Below, one piece after another: positions 44,486 through 55,847 of a DNA stretch of 64,000 nucleotides (positions within the stretch are counted from its first letter, which is position 1; every line of letters begins with the position of its first letter). Source of the stretch: Dioszegia crocea. Its lineage: Eukaryota > Basidiomycota > Tremellomycetes > Tremellales > Bulleribasidiaceae. Below the pieces are notes generated by a model. That model was not told the DNA's origin, searched no databases, and saw nothing but the letters and a program-made list of their open reading frames with translations. A program made the position numbers and the translations under genes. The stretch spans positions 868,001-932,000 of the forward strand of contig BCKK01000006.1 in NCBI GenBank assembly GCA_001600615.1. Reading direction: 5' to 3'.

Positions 44486-45090
44486 CTACTCCGAGTCTTC
44501 ATCGGCATCATCATACACCGCCTGGTCACCGTTGGGGTTGGGAGTCAAAGTGATACTTTGGTTGAAGTATCGGATACCTGTCGCTCCGGATGCCTGTAGC
44601 GATCAGCATTTTCCTTCAGCCCATCGCGAAAAGAAGACCAGAAGACTCACGCCAGCAATGTAAGGCACAGCAGCCACGATAATGTACTCCTTGCTCGTAT
44701 TGAGATAAGGCACGACAGGGAAATCGATAGTGTAGTTGCTGAGTTTGGTACCGTTCGTGCCCGCAAAGTCAGGCTCGTTGCTGTCGATATCAGCTCGAGT
44801 TCCGCGCTCTTCTGTGTTCGGGAGGGGGTAAGGAGAACTTACTACAAGTTCTGATACCATTCCCCTTGACCTACACACGTCCCACACTGATACTCCTTTG
44901 ACGCAAGGCCGAAGAGTACCCCCAAATCACTCCATTTCTGAATATAAATCTCCTCCGTTGCGTTTATCTGGAGTGTTTCGCCGAGGTACGCAGTGGTAGG
45001 GAAGGAGAAGTTGGAAATTCGACCGAGAGCGGGTGTGGAAGCTAGGATAACGACGAGGGGGATGAGGATTGAAGCTATTGAAGAGAGCAT
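44486..45090 (-). CDS. Small secreted N-glycosylated protein, unknown function
   Basis: A signal peptide (SIASILIPLVVILASTPALG) begins at 45090. Two short introns are spliced to give about 165 residues. The mature part contains sequons NFS, NAT, NGT, NYT, NTS and NQS, so it is likely heavily N-glycosylated. A Cys pair occurs in YQCGTCVGQGEW. The body alternates strands (TTAYLGETLQINAT, YIIVAAVPYIAGASGATGI) and may be a beta-sandwich; the C-terminal tail is acidic (DDADEDSE). The stop is TAG 44486-44488. The intron with donor after CAGAACTTGTA restores YQNLYNEPDFAG. No GPI signal is seen. I do not recognise the family. Confidence 0.65.
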
Positions 45091-45713
45091 GTTGAATTGT
45101 GCTTTGCGGTTGTGGTGAGGTTGGAAGTTCAGTGGGTTGAAGTTTGTTGAGGGGTGAGTTGTTCAAGATCCAGCTCCTTATATCTTGAAGAGAGCACAGC
45201 ATCTTCAACGTATAGCCGCCGGCCCTGTTCCCGCCTCTAGCATCCCTTGCGATAAACCCCCGACAGCGTATCCTCCGGTCCATAGAAGAGCTGCAAGTGG
45301 AACAGTCTAACCGCGAACGGGCTTCTTCGGACCCTATATCAAGGATCAATTGTCGATCAAAGTGAGATCTAGGTCGACGAAAAGCTGTGCTGACAGCCTG
45401 AACTTCGCTGTCTTTGGCTTCTGCGAGTGGGTCGGAGGCGGATGATGTCATTTTGACGCGGAAGGTCCGGACCGGGCGGCGCCCGGTGTATGTAGATCTG
45501 AAACAAGCCTGAAACAACGAGTGCTTGCCTTCAGCCCCCTCCGGATAGGTGACTGCTCGTGAAGGCAGGAGAACTGTACACTGGTTGACTAAACATGGGA
45601 GTGAGCCGGTGTCCGGTCCATCAGACCCTGATCAGCAACAAACATGAGCCATTGTACACAGGGATGTTGTATGCGCTATGTGCGCTGAGAGCTCAGAGCA
45701 TGACGCTGCGGTC
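45091..45713. other. Intergenic
   Basis: About 0.6 kb. A minus-strand open frame runs to 45517 but overlaps the signal-peptide gene's promoter without coding support. No other feature is supported. Confidence 0.4.
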
Positions 45714-46428
45714 CTACTCGAGCTCTATCCCATTGGTCGCCTTGTTCCAACACGTCTCACCGCGGCACTCGACATACCTCTCCAGCAGTCTAGCACTGGT
45801 GTCTCGTTCGGCATCGTCCCCTCTCACCGAGATCGACTCTACAGCATCCAGGATGTGAATCACAGGAGCAAGCGCCCGCCGCCCAGTCAATCTTGTGGGT
45901 CTCGTTGGATTCCGCCCGGGTCGTGAGGTCCTTCATCGCATCTTGGACCCGAACGAAAGTCGCATGCAACGCTCGACCCATGCTACTCAGCGCCTCCCTC
46001 TCATGAGACTTATCCTGGTCATAGACCCTTGACATCAGACCCAGACAGGTGTCGATTCCTTCAGGCGACATGATGAAGGCTTTGAGATCAGGTGGGGTGG
46101 AATCGTCATCGGTAAGATCTTGAGGTGGAGATGAGACAGCCTTCCGAACGGCGGTAGTCCATTGGCGAGCTCCACGAAATGTATCCATCATGAACGCGAG
46201 CGAAGGATTGGGAACCGACAGTCGCCGCACGAGCGTGTCCAGCCTGTTGAGATGTGTGGTGGTGAGGCTCAAAGCTGAAGCAGTGTGTATCGTGCTGCGA
46301 TCGGAGGAGAGAGTCGAGGTCCCCGATGGCGTCGAGGGTTTCCGAAGGGAGGTCGAGGAGGATAAAGGTTGGCGCCGAGCGCGAGCACTTAAAGCTCGGA
46401 AAAGGGAGCTGACCGTTGTCATGATCAC
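45714..46428 (-). pseudogene. Hypothetical gene with an apparent 1-base frame disruption
   Basis: The frame starts MIMTTVSSLFRALSARARRQ at 46428, with an Arg/Ser-rich presequence-like start, and continues as a helical protein through HATFVRVQDAMKDLTTRAESNE. Near 45890-45900, in the run read as TGGGCGGCGGGCGC, the coding pattern jumps to the next frame. That frame reads APVIHILDAVESISVRGDDAER, then SARLLERYVECRGETC, ending at a TAG at 45714-45716. In the original frame the protein instead ends with a Cys-rich tail at 45790. No good GT-AG intron explains the shift. Either a base error, a real frameshift or an undetected intron separates the two halves. The protein is otherwise unrecognised. Confidence 0.45.
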
Positions 46429-46782
46429 GCGATGGTCGGTTGTGGGTACTGAGGAGGTAATCTGATCAGACGGCTATGAAGATTGAGTGTTTGCGACAGA
46501 AGATACAAGGTGTATGATGCAAATCAACGAGATACGTGCGCCTCCTGCCATGACGGCGCCGCCTTCCACTCCGCGAAACAAGGACCTTCCGTGAAAGGAT
46601 CAGCTTTACCTACATGGCCATGCTGCAATAGACCTACCATGTAGACTGACATTCTCCAACGACGGCGCTCTGTGGTGTCGTATTACTCTTGTGGCGCAAT
46701 ACGAGCAAGGTATCAGTCCATCAACAACGCCAGACCAGTGTATATAGTATACATCCGCAAAACACCAAGATCTACGCAAGCC
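46429..46782. other. Intergenic
   Basis: About 0.35 kb between two minus-strand genes. It holds the promoter of the frameshifted gene and the PUF6 3' region. No other feature is supported. Confidence 0.35.
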
Positions 46783-49352
46783 TCACATCGCCTCAATGCG
46801 CTCCACGAGCAGCGCAGCACCCTTGGCCTCACTCTTCCCAATCACACTCTTCGCCTCCGCCGTACCCAAAATCTTCTTAATCTTAGCCTGACCCTTTGCA
46901 TCCAGCGCCGCGATAAGTTCCACAATCACAAACGGCGCCGCCGCTGCGATCCGCACAGTATTCTCAGCTCCACCGGCATCTTCACTCGTGATAGCATCGA
47001 GCAAAGCTGAGGACATGAGAGGTGGGAGAGCAGGATCGAGAACTTTAATGGCTGATGATGCCGAATCAAAGTGACCGCCTGATAGTAATGTTTTGTACGT
47101 TCGGACGCAGTGTGACATTTGGAGTGGATGCTCTGGTGTAGTTGAGATTTCGGCGGGGGATGATTCGTCTGTTGAGTCTGAGGCGGGTGAGGGGAGAGTT
47201 TCGGGGAAGGGCGTACGGAGGGGTTCGACCAATGCTTGAACGGCTGCCTTCTTATCTAGAGATATCAGCTGATGTTCGCCTTCGAAAATGGGCCAACTTA
47301 CCACCCTCGGTATAAAGCATAATCTCCTGAACGACCAAACCTGATCCTGGATCCCTTACCATCTCCTCCGCCCTAGCCGTCAAAACTTCCAACAAACCCT
47401 CGCTCGCATACCCTACCAACTCCTTCCTCCTAACATCCTTATCTTTCTTACTCGTACCGAGACTCCGAGCCATCTCTGACGACTCTCCCAAATCCTTAAC
47501 TACAGCAGGCAAGAAGTGCTTGGTAGATGTGGGAGTGAGGAGGTACATGAGGGATCGCCTTCCATTCTTGTCTGACGCCAACTCGGGAGTCAGGGCAATA
47601 ATGTCCGAAACGAAAGCTTTGCCCATGAGCTTTGTGTCGTCCACACAATCAAAGGCTGTGAAGAGTACGAGTTGAGCGTCGGCATCGAGAGCCATGGCTG
47701 GGATGTGCTTTCGGAGTTGTTGTAGGATTTGTTTTCGGTCTTTGGCATTGCCGCGGACTAGGAGTTGTCGGACGACGGCAGAACCATCTTTGGTGTGTAC
47801 GATTTCGGGTAGACTTTCGAGCGAGCTAGACTGTCAGCTAATCATTTACACCAATGGGAAAATTTCAACTTACGTCGTCAATAACTCGTGCATCTTCTTG
47901 TCGGCGTCTTCGGGAGTCATGAACCGGTACACGCAGTCCAGGTACTCGTGTACAAGCTTGTGGAAGATGGCCTGTGCCAATGCAGTCTTTTGCGTAGAGT
48001 TGAACCTACACAACAATCAGCCTAACCCACCGAGGATGTCAGAAAGGACTTACGGTCCGAGGACGTGCTTCTCCACACCATCCAACACCCTCATCCGTCC
48101 AGCCCCGCCCTCCCCAATATCCGCCAAAATCTCCTCGAGCCCCTTCTCCCCGTCTTTACCCGTGTCGAACACAAGCACCTCTTTGGGGTAAAACCCACGT
48201 ACGAGCTGACGCTTCTCTTTGGCCGTAGCGTACAGGTCGAAGAAGTCTGATAAAGGTCCAACGGCCTCGGCGTGCGCTAGCAGGTGAGGAAGAACAGGAC
48301 GGAGGTCGGCGATCAGTTGAGGGCGGATCGAGGGGCAGTAGCGGATAAGTTTGGACATGAGGAACTGGGTTGTCAGTCAGGATCTGGGCTAAGAGGAAGT
48401 GGTGAGGGCTTACTTTGGAATACTTGGATTCCATCATTGCTCTCCAGATAGGCCTCAACTCTTGCGCTACACCCAACCTCTCTTCCTTACCGCCGTACTT
48501 GACAATCTACACCATCAGCTCTGGTATACCCTCATTAGGCGTCGAACAGCTTACAGTTTGCAATATTCTCCCCCCCTTGTGACCTTTACTAATTTCGGCC
48601 ACACGACCCTTGACAGCCGACCACAACTCAACAATGGCCACCTTCCTTTCCTCCTTCGTCATCTCGACCTTACGCGCACGTTCCCATAGTGGTAAGAGCG
48701 ACACAAGCAGGCCATGGCTAGGCAAGAGGGTCGTTCGGTGGGGCTGAGCAGCATGAAGTGCCAATCTTTCCTCTTTACTCATCCGGACCCGCTTCTCGCC
48801 TGTTCCCGCATCGTTGGGCACAACCTTACTGGTATCTGCGTAACCCACATCATCTCCGCCTTCCATGTCCATGTCGACATCGGCATCCTCCTCATCCTCA
48901 TCTCCGAAATCGATATCCTCGCCATCGGATCCGTCCGCGTCAACCTCACCACCACCCATAGTGACAGGCTGTTTCCGCTTGGGCGCGGGATCATCGTACT
49001 CTTCCCGAGCTTTGCCCTTGCCGTTGCCGTTGGAGCTGTAGGGTTTGGATTGGTTCGAGTGGGATGGCGCAGAAGAGTTGTAGGGTGGTCGGCCATTTGA
49101 TGATCTGGATTCGTACCCGCCTCGACCACCGCCACCTCCACCACCTCGACTTCCACCTCGACCGACTCCGCCTCGGCCACCACCCCTTCCACCACCCCCT
49201 CGTCCACCACCACCACCACCTCGGCCACCTCCGCCGCCGCCTCGACCGCCATAGCTTGGCTTATCGCCTCCACCGCCGAACTTGGCCTTTTTTAAATCAC
49301 CGCCTGCAGCCGGTGCCTCTCTTTTCCTGTTTGCTGGAGCTCTACCTGACAT
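46783..49352 (-). CDS. PUF6: Pumilio-like ribosome biogenesis factor Puf6/PUM3
   Basis: The start MSGRAPANRKREAPAAGG at 49352 is followed by a Gly/Arg repeat block (about 49090-49270), basic residues and an acidic stretch (GDEDEEDADVDMDMEGGDD). The PUF-A type repeat region reads KEERKVAIVELWSAVKGRV, SKGHKGGRILQTIVKYG, RPIWRAMMESKYSKFLMSKLIRYC, HVLGP and QAIFHKLVHEYLDCVYRF. The lower region includes KDGSAVVRQLLVRGNAKDRKQIL and SDKNGRRSLMYLLTP and ends KGAALLVERIEAM at TGA 46783-46785. These features and the C-terminal CPL-like domain match Puf6/PUM3, a nucleolar factor in 60S maturation and mRNA repression. The RGG block is unusually long. Three introns are visible. Confidence 0.87.
49090..49275 (-). 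repeat. Glycine/arginine repeat block within PUF6
   Basis: On the coding strand this region is a run of GGN and CGN codons giving alternating GGGG and RGG units over about 55 residues. Slippage-prone trinucleotides (CCACCN on plus) are visible. Such RGG tracts bind RNA and often vary in length between strains. Confidence 0.75.
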
Positions 49353-49686
49353 GATTGTAGGTGTAGAGTGAGTATAGATGGTTACAGGTGGAGGGTGGAG
49401 GGTGGACCACCTTGGGTTCAAAATTCAGCTGAAAGATTTGCACCTGACGTGGAATTTGTTTTGCCACCCGTAAGGTATCAAAATCCCCAGTCGCTGCAGA
49501 GTGTTATGGGTGAAGCGATGCATGGATGGAGCCAAGCGTATACAAGCAACCCACCCAGCCAATGAAATCTATATACACTCTATACGTGAGAGACGGAAGG
49601 GGAAAGCGGGAAAATCTAATCTGGCAACTGCGAAAGTCATGTCTATAGCGGGAGTAGCGATACAGGGAAGGAGCTGGGACCGTAGT
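49353..49686. other. Intergenic
   Basis: About 0.33 kb between two minus-strand genes, the PUF6 promoter and the perilipin 3' end. Nothing else is seen. Confidence 0.35.
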
Positions 49687-50881
49687 TCACTGGCCAGTAG
49701 CGCCGTGGACCTTGTCGGCTGTCTCGTCGGCTGCCTTGGCGGCTGCTGCCTCGGCCTTCCTCTGATACTGTCAGCTCATGTTTCTCCTCATACGAGCAGA
49801 CCAACTGACCTTCGCGCCGAGGACGTAGTTGTAAATGTCGTCAACGACGGGTTTCACCTGGTCCTGTATGTTCAGTTGTGGCTTTACAGGGCACAATGCA
49901 CGCGACAACTCACAAGGACATAAGCACCGACTTTGTTTGACTTGTCCTGCACAGTCGAGTCTTTGGCGAGAAGTATCTGCTTCAGGTCGGTAGCGGTCTT
50001 CTGGACGCCCTATCCTGATCAGCTGTAGTCCTCTCATCACAGGCGGGCGTAAACTTACCTCAATCAAGTGACCAGGCAAGACTTTGCCCTGCTCAGCAAG
50101 ATATTTGAGCTGCTCGACAAGGTGGTCGGCGTACTCCTTGGAGACATCAATGGTGGCCTGGGCACGCGCGCCAATGGCAGAGTTGATCTCGGAAGTTCGG
50201 ACGAGGACATCGTGAACGACAGGCTGGTATTGCTGGAGCATGGGAGCGATGCGCTATGATATGAGGGCCAGTCATGTCATAATAGGGAGAAAACTTACAG
50301 CATCGTAGACGGCCTTGCCCTGCTTAACGACGATCAAGTCGCCAGTGGGGGTCTTGAAGGGGTAAGGGAAGGTTGCAGAAGCGCGGTCGAAACTGAGTCG
50401 TCAGCTGAGTGCCTGTAAACAGAAAGGTGAGCTCACGTCGCGACAGCGATGCCATCAGCAGACTTGAGGATAGGCTGGGTACGGTTGATGACGGGGGCAG
50501 CGATGTTGTATGAGCCTGATATGGTCAGCTGTGCATTGCCATGGGGTGCTCCGAGCGCCAAAACTGACGGTTCGCAACCGACAGAGCGGTCGAGTAAAGG
50601 TACGCAGTCGCAGAGTACGACTTGAGCATCGAGCTATATCATCAGCTATCGTACCCCGGGGAGCGGACCTCTAGCTGACGCAAGACTCACTCCGCGTAAG
50701 TCACCGAGTCATGGATGACGGGAACGCTATCGAAGCGAGAGACGATCTGGAATGCTAAACGTGTCAGCCGTGTCATGTGTCACAGGATCACCGGGACCCT
50801 CGGAGGTGAAAGGAAGCCTGGAAGGTAGGGAAAGGACTTACAAGAGGGCTCAACGGCGGGGGTCTCAGTAGCGGTAGACAT
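49687..50881 (-). CDS. Perilipin-family lipid droplet protein
   Basis: The spliced protein (~245 residues, eight short exons) starts MSTATETPAVEPS at 50881. It continues AFQIVSRFDSVPVIHDSVTYA, SMLKSYSATAYLYSTALSV, SYNIAAPVINRTQPILKSADGIAVA, TFDRASATFPYPFKTPTGDL. A long amphipathic helical region follows (SEINSAIGARAQATIDVSKEYA and GVQKTATDLKQILLAKDSTVQ), with a final Ala/Lys-rich helix ending ADKVHGATGQ at TGA 49687-49689. The PAT-like N-terminal region and 11-mer-like helices fit fungal perilipins (MPL1/CAP20). These coat lipid droplets and protect triacylglycerol from lipases. No membrane helices are predicted. Family call is from pattern; a different amphipathic-helix protein is possible. 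A long leader intron probably lies upstream. Confidence 0.75.
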
Positions 50882-52043
50882 CTTTGTTCAGGGATGAGAG
50901 GTAGAACTTGAGCTGAGGAAGTCAGCTAAGGCGCGAGATAGGGAGTCAGAGTACGAGTAGGGGAAGGAGAGGAGGTAAAGGAAGGGATGGTGATATCGTC
51001 AGCCAAAACTGGAATCGCAAAACCTCGAGCAGGAGCAATGACGAAACGGGAAGTGATCAGGGCATATCACCGAGGGAAAGAGGAATAGCCAGCCTGGATC
51101 CTGAAGGGGAAGGAAGATAAGGGCGGCAAGATCATGGATCCCAGGCTCACATACAGTTGATGCGATCAGAGGTCGCAAGAGAGAAGGTTGTGTAAAGGTG
51201 GAGGAGTGTCAAGGTGAAGAGTTAGGAGGCAGGGATCAGGGAAGGAGGCAAGACAGACAGTGAGACACGCCCAGACCTCGTCCTTCCCTGTGCACCGCCC
51301 GCCCAGAACATTCCCACGCCTCTTTTCAAATCCTTTCTCAGCAGATCTCAACACGTTGTTCTGGGGTCTCCGCATTCCTTAGGCTTTGCTCGGAGGGGAT
51401 TGATAAGATAGGGACTTGGGACAAAGGGGACTTACGAGTATGTGGAGTCTGTCTTAGTAAGTTAGAGAGAGGACGTATGTAGAGAAGAAGGAGAGGTGAT
51501 GTGAATGTGACGCGACCGATAGCAAGAGTAAGAGGTCCAAGCCACAAAAAGTAAAGCGAAACTCTATTTAGCGTCATTATTCATTCAATACACGTCATCA
51601 CAACATTCCTTCTTATCTCAGGCACAATCTAGGGCAATCGTGGACGCGCCGTGGGTCACTCAACGGCTGTCAGCGCATATCAGCGGGTGAGAGGCGAGGG
51701 GCTGAACATGATCTTGCTTCTCTGGTCCAACTCGGAGGCTCCAAGGACTGCTCTGAGGCTGACAACCACAGACAAGCACATCCGTATCCTCCGACAAACT
51801 TCAAAATCTTGCGCAATTAGCTGCTAGCGAAACCCTGAAAAGCTCGTGCTCGGCGTGCTCGTGCCGGTTCGGCAGGGGCAGTGATCAGACCGATCAGTCC
51901 GCAGCCTCAATTACAAAGGGCCATGGCTTTGAGCCCAATCATCGCAGTCCTTATATAGATTCAATACATTCCTCGCTCCAAAAAGTTCAAAGCCTACATG
52001 AGAAGCACCTCTTCTTCCATCCGCTCTTCACACCTACACCGCC
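50882..52043. other. Long intergenic region with probable 5' UTR of the perilipin gene
   Basis: About 1.16 kb. No coding exon is supported. The perilipin 5' UTR and a candidate leader intron (50913-51435) occupy much of it; the rest should hold the perilipin promoter and the KGD1 3' end. Confidence 0.5.
50913..51435 (-). other. Candidate 523-nt leader intron of the perilipin gene
   Basis: On the minus strand a consensus donor GTAAGT starts at 51435, and a GCTGAC branch with a CCTCAG acceptor ends at 50913, some 30 bases before the perilipin ATG. If used, it would be about ten times longer than the usual introns here. Support is sequence only. Confidence 0.45.
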
Positions 52044-55000
52044 TTACTCGGTCGCGTTGAAGGCCATCTCATTGATCATCTCCACCTCATCCTTGTGAGC
52101 CTGCTTGTGTCCAGTGGCAACAGACGAAGATGGTTTCCTTCCGGCGTAGATGGGGATCCGGTTCTTGTGGTTCTCAGTCTGCTTCAGTGCGGTAATCAGA
52201 CGAGGTTGGACATAGGTCCAAGCACCGTTGTTCAGGGGCTAAACCATCAGCACCAATCTCCCCTCCCAAACGAAAAAGACTAACCTCTTCCTGCGCCCAG
52301 ATAAGCTCGGCATTGGCATATTTGTCCAAATGGGGAGTAATAAGGTCGTAAGGCAATGGCGACAATTGCTCCACTCGGGAAATAGCAACATCCTTAATTC
52401 CTCGCTTCTCCCTCTCCTGCAAGAGCTGGTAGTACACCTGACCGGTACACAGAATGTGCCGTTTGATCTGGTCGGGCGCAACGAGGGAGTCGGGGTGTTC
52501 TTCGGGCAGGTATCGCTGGAAGACGGTCTCGCCTTCCATGGCGGACAGGTCTGACCGGGCTAGGGGGTGACGGAGGAGGGATTTGGAGAAGAAGACAATG
52601 AGCTATAGGATTAGCTTTGGATCTTCATTATGGGAGAAGGACACACGGGTTTTCTGAACTCGCGCTGGTTCTGACGACGGAGGACGTGGAAGTAGTTGGC
52701 GGGGGTGCTGCGACAATTAGCTACGGGCCTGCACCTGAGTGCCAGACCACACTTACGTAGGGTAGACAACCTGCATGTTGCAGTCCTGGTGCTGACGGTC
52801 GAGCTTCTCAGGTGCGGGGTAGATTCGAGGCTCGTCATCGCAGAGCTGCAAGAATCGCTCGATTCTTCCACTCGAGTGCTCAGGTCCCTGACCATCGTAA
52901 CCGTGCGGCAGACTCATCACCAGACCGGACCGCTGCAACCATTTACGCTCGCCAGCAGCGATGAACTGATCAATGATACATTGAGCGTTGTTCCTGAAGA
53001 TGTCAGCTTGAAGATCTTGAATGCATCATATCCTTTACAACTCACGCAAAGTCTCCGAACTGGGCCTCCCAGATGGTCAAGCTGTTGGGGCTGACCAACG
53101 AATAACCAAGCTCAAAGCCAAGGGTACCGAACTCCGACAAGTGTGAGTTGCAAACGGTGAATGATCCCTGCTCGCCGCCGAGGTGCTTCAGGGGGACATA
53201 GGTGTTCTCCGTCTCCTGGTCGTGCACAACAGCGTGTCGCTGGGAGAAGGTTCCTCGCTCGACATCCTGACCCGAGACACGGACGTGTGTGCCCTCGAGG
53301 CAGAGCGAACCGAAAGCGAGAGCTTCGGCAGTCGACCAGTCGATGTTCTTGCCCTCGCTCACCGCCTTCCCACGCCCGCCAATGATCCTAGCGAGGTTCT
53401 TGTGGGGTGTGAAGCCTTCAGGGAAGGTAGAAATGACATTACCGATCTGCTTTAGGGTGTGCTGGTCGGTACCGGTCGGGTGGTGGGGGAGAACGTTCTC
53501 TGCGAGTTCCTTAGGAGTTGGGAAACCCTCCCAGGACGACGACAGCCATTCTCGTGCTGAAGGCTTGTAGTCCTTTGACATATCCTGCGCCTTCTCAAGC
53601 ATACCCCACACCCACTGTCGGTGCTCGTCAATCTCCTTCTCCGAGAATGTCCCTTCCTTGATCAATTGATCGGTATAGACGGAAAGTACAGTCGGCTGCT
53701 TTTGGATAGCCTTGTACATTCTCGGCTGGGTGAAGGAGGGTTGATCCGTCTCGTTGTGTCCATATCGTCGGTAGCACACGATATCAACAACGACGTCCTT
53801 TTTGAATGTCGCTCGCCAGTCCGCAGCAAGCGTGCAGACGTAGTTGACAGCCTCGACATCGTCGCCGTTGACATGGAAGATGGGGGCGTCGATGGATTTA
53901 GCAATGTCGGAGGGGTAAGGGGTAGATCGAGCGAATCGGGGATCGGTTGTGAAACCAATCTGGTTGTTGACAATGATATGGATCGTTCCGCCCGTTCCGT
54001 AGTTGGGAAGGTTCTGCATCCCCATCGTCTCGTATACGACACCCTGACCCGCAAAGGCGGCATCTCCGTGGAGGAGCACACCCATAGCGGTAGTGTGGGT
54101 CGCTTCGTCGCCCTCAAAGTGCTGGATAGCGCGGGTTTTACCGAGGACGATTGGGTCCTCAGCTTCGAGATGGGACGGGTTGGCAACGAGGGAGAGAGAC
54201 ACCTTCTTCCCGCTAGGAGTGGGCCGGACGTAATTGGCACCCAAGTGGTATTTTACATCACCGCCTCCTTCCTGCTTTTCAATCGCTCCCGCGAATTCAT
54301 TAAGAATCGCTTCGATAGGTTTTCGAATAACGTTACCGAGCACGTTAAGCCGTCCTCGATGGGGCATACCAATAACGATTGATTTAACACCCGAATCGAC
54401 CGATCGGTCAATAAGGGCCTTCATACCGGGTACGAGTGACTCGCAACCCTCGAGACCGAATCGCTTTTCGTTGGGGTATTTGGATGCGATAAACTTTTCG
54501 AATAGCTCAGACCACATGGTCCGGTCGAGAATCATCCGCTTTTCCTCAGTGTTATATTTCCACTGAGTGGGCACTTCCACGCGCTCCCGGATCCAGTCGC
54601 ATTGTCCTCGGTCGACAATGTGGACGTACTGTACACCGACGTGGTGGCCTTAGCGATGTCAGTAAACTTCACCAAGTCGAGGGCTTCCAAACTTACAGTA
54701 CATGCGCTTAAGCTCTTCGATAATCTGACCAATAGTCATCTTGTCGCCCGGGATGCTGCCGATGAAACGGGGGAGGATCGAAGAGTTGAGCTTGATCTCC
54801 TTTTCGAGATCCTTCTCGGTCCAGCCATAGTACTCCAGTCGGAGCTCTGGGGGCATGTTGGAGTCGAGGTCGGCGTTGGAAATGCGGAGGGGGTCAAGGT
54901 TGGCAATGTGATGTCCTCGGACCTGGTACGCTCGGATGAGCAGCTGTACCTAAATTTTGTCAGCTTGACCCTTCTGCTGTCTTCATAGTAGTACTTACTT

Positions 55001-55503
55001 TTAGGTAGTCGGCAACTTCACCATCGCCAGATACGTGTAGCTCGGGACTACCATCTGCAGCAGCAGGGATGGCACCGCCAGCGCCAGCATACCCTGGTGG
55101 GGGAGTGTAGGCGGACGATGATGGGATCCCTTTGTCAAGACCCTCAAAGTACGTCGCCCATGAGACGTGCACGCTTTTTGGGTCAGACTTCCAGTGTCTG
55201 TACATCCTGCAATAAGTCAGCTTTAGCCCAGACGAGCAGTACAGAGCTGAGTACCGCTGGTAGATGAGCAAAAGTCACTCACTCATCCGCGTAGAACGCG
55301 TTGGTACCATTCGCAAACAAGTCATTTGCGCTAGGCGGCAAAGACGCTTCGGTAGCGTATGACCGTGCAGATGTGGCATCTTTTGTCTGGGTTGACGAGG
55401 ACGCGAGGGAGGAAGGTCGAGATGCAGCAGACTGATATAGCCTTGTCCCGCGCGCAAGGGGGCGAGCGGCGGAACGGAATGTGCGGGGGAGAATACGAAT
55501 CAT
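52044..55503 (-). CDS. KGD1: 2-oxoglutarate dehydrogenase E1 component, mitochondrial
   Basis: Start [20 protein letters not shown] at 55503 gives a basic mitochondrial presequence. The N-terminal domain includes [20 protein letters not shown]. The thiamine-diphosphate domain has [72 protein letters not shown] and [25 protein letters not shown]. The pyrimidine-binding part includes [20 protein letters not shown], then [24 protein letters not shown]. The end is FNATE at TAA 52044-52046. Exons are joined by about eight short introns, including a split just after [17 protein letters not shown]1 decarboxylates 2-oxoglutarate in the TCA cycle within a complex whose E2 needs lipoate. The AIM22 gene is in this window but far away. 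Confidence 0.95.
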
Positions 55504-55847
55504 CTTTGCTGAAAAGGTGAAAACCGGAGAGGATAGCCTTTTTTGTGGCGCCAGAAATGATCCTGCTGGGCGGAGAAGCAGGTGGCGAGGGACGGAGGGT
55601 AGTCGAGCAGAGGACAAAAGGTAGAATGGAGGAGGAGAGCAGAGGTATTTGCAGATGGGTGTGCGATTTGCGGCAACCTTCCAGAGCCGTATTACGTTAC
55701 CCTTCCGTCTGGTCGGGATTCGTCGGCGAAATCAGCGAAACTCCAGCCGCGGCACTACCGCAGGGTCATCCGCTCCAACATTGCTCATGCATCACCTTCA
55801 ACATGCCCATGGCTGAACTCTGATATATGCATAGATGGATGGAGTGT
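55504..55847. other. Intergenic
   Basis: About 0.34 kb between KGD1 start and the PPWD1 stop, both on the minus strand, holding the KGD1 promoter. An in-frame upstream ATG at 55617 would add 38 residues to KGD1, which I do not favour. Confidence 0.4.

Noticed and set aside
44927..45517. A 196-residue minus-strand open frame overlapping the secreted-protein gene start
   Set aside because: It overlaps the signal-peptide exon in another frame and shows no family resemblance or splice support; the secreted-protein reading is far better.
45595..45926. Plus-strand open frames opposite the frameshifted gene
   Set aside because: They are antisense shadows of the minus-strand coding pattern.
48779..49354. 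Long His/Arg- or Ala/Val-rich open frames across the PUF6 Gly/Arg block
   Set aside because: They arise from reading the GGN/CGN repeat in other frames or on the other strand.
51166..51577. Minus-strand open frames upstream of the perilipin gene
   Set aside because: They overlap the candidate leader intron and UTR and show no protein-like composition.
55504..55617. Upstream in-frame ATG extending KGD1 by 38 residues
   Set aside because: The downstream start already gives a good mitochondrial presequence and matches family length.
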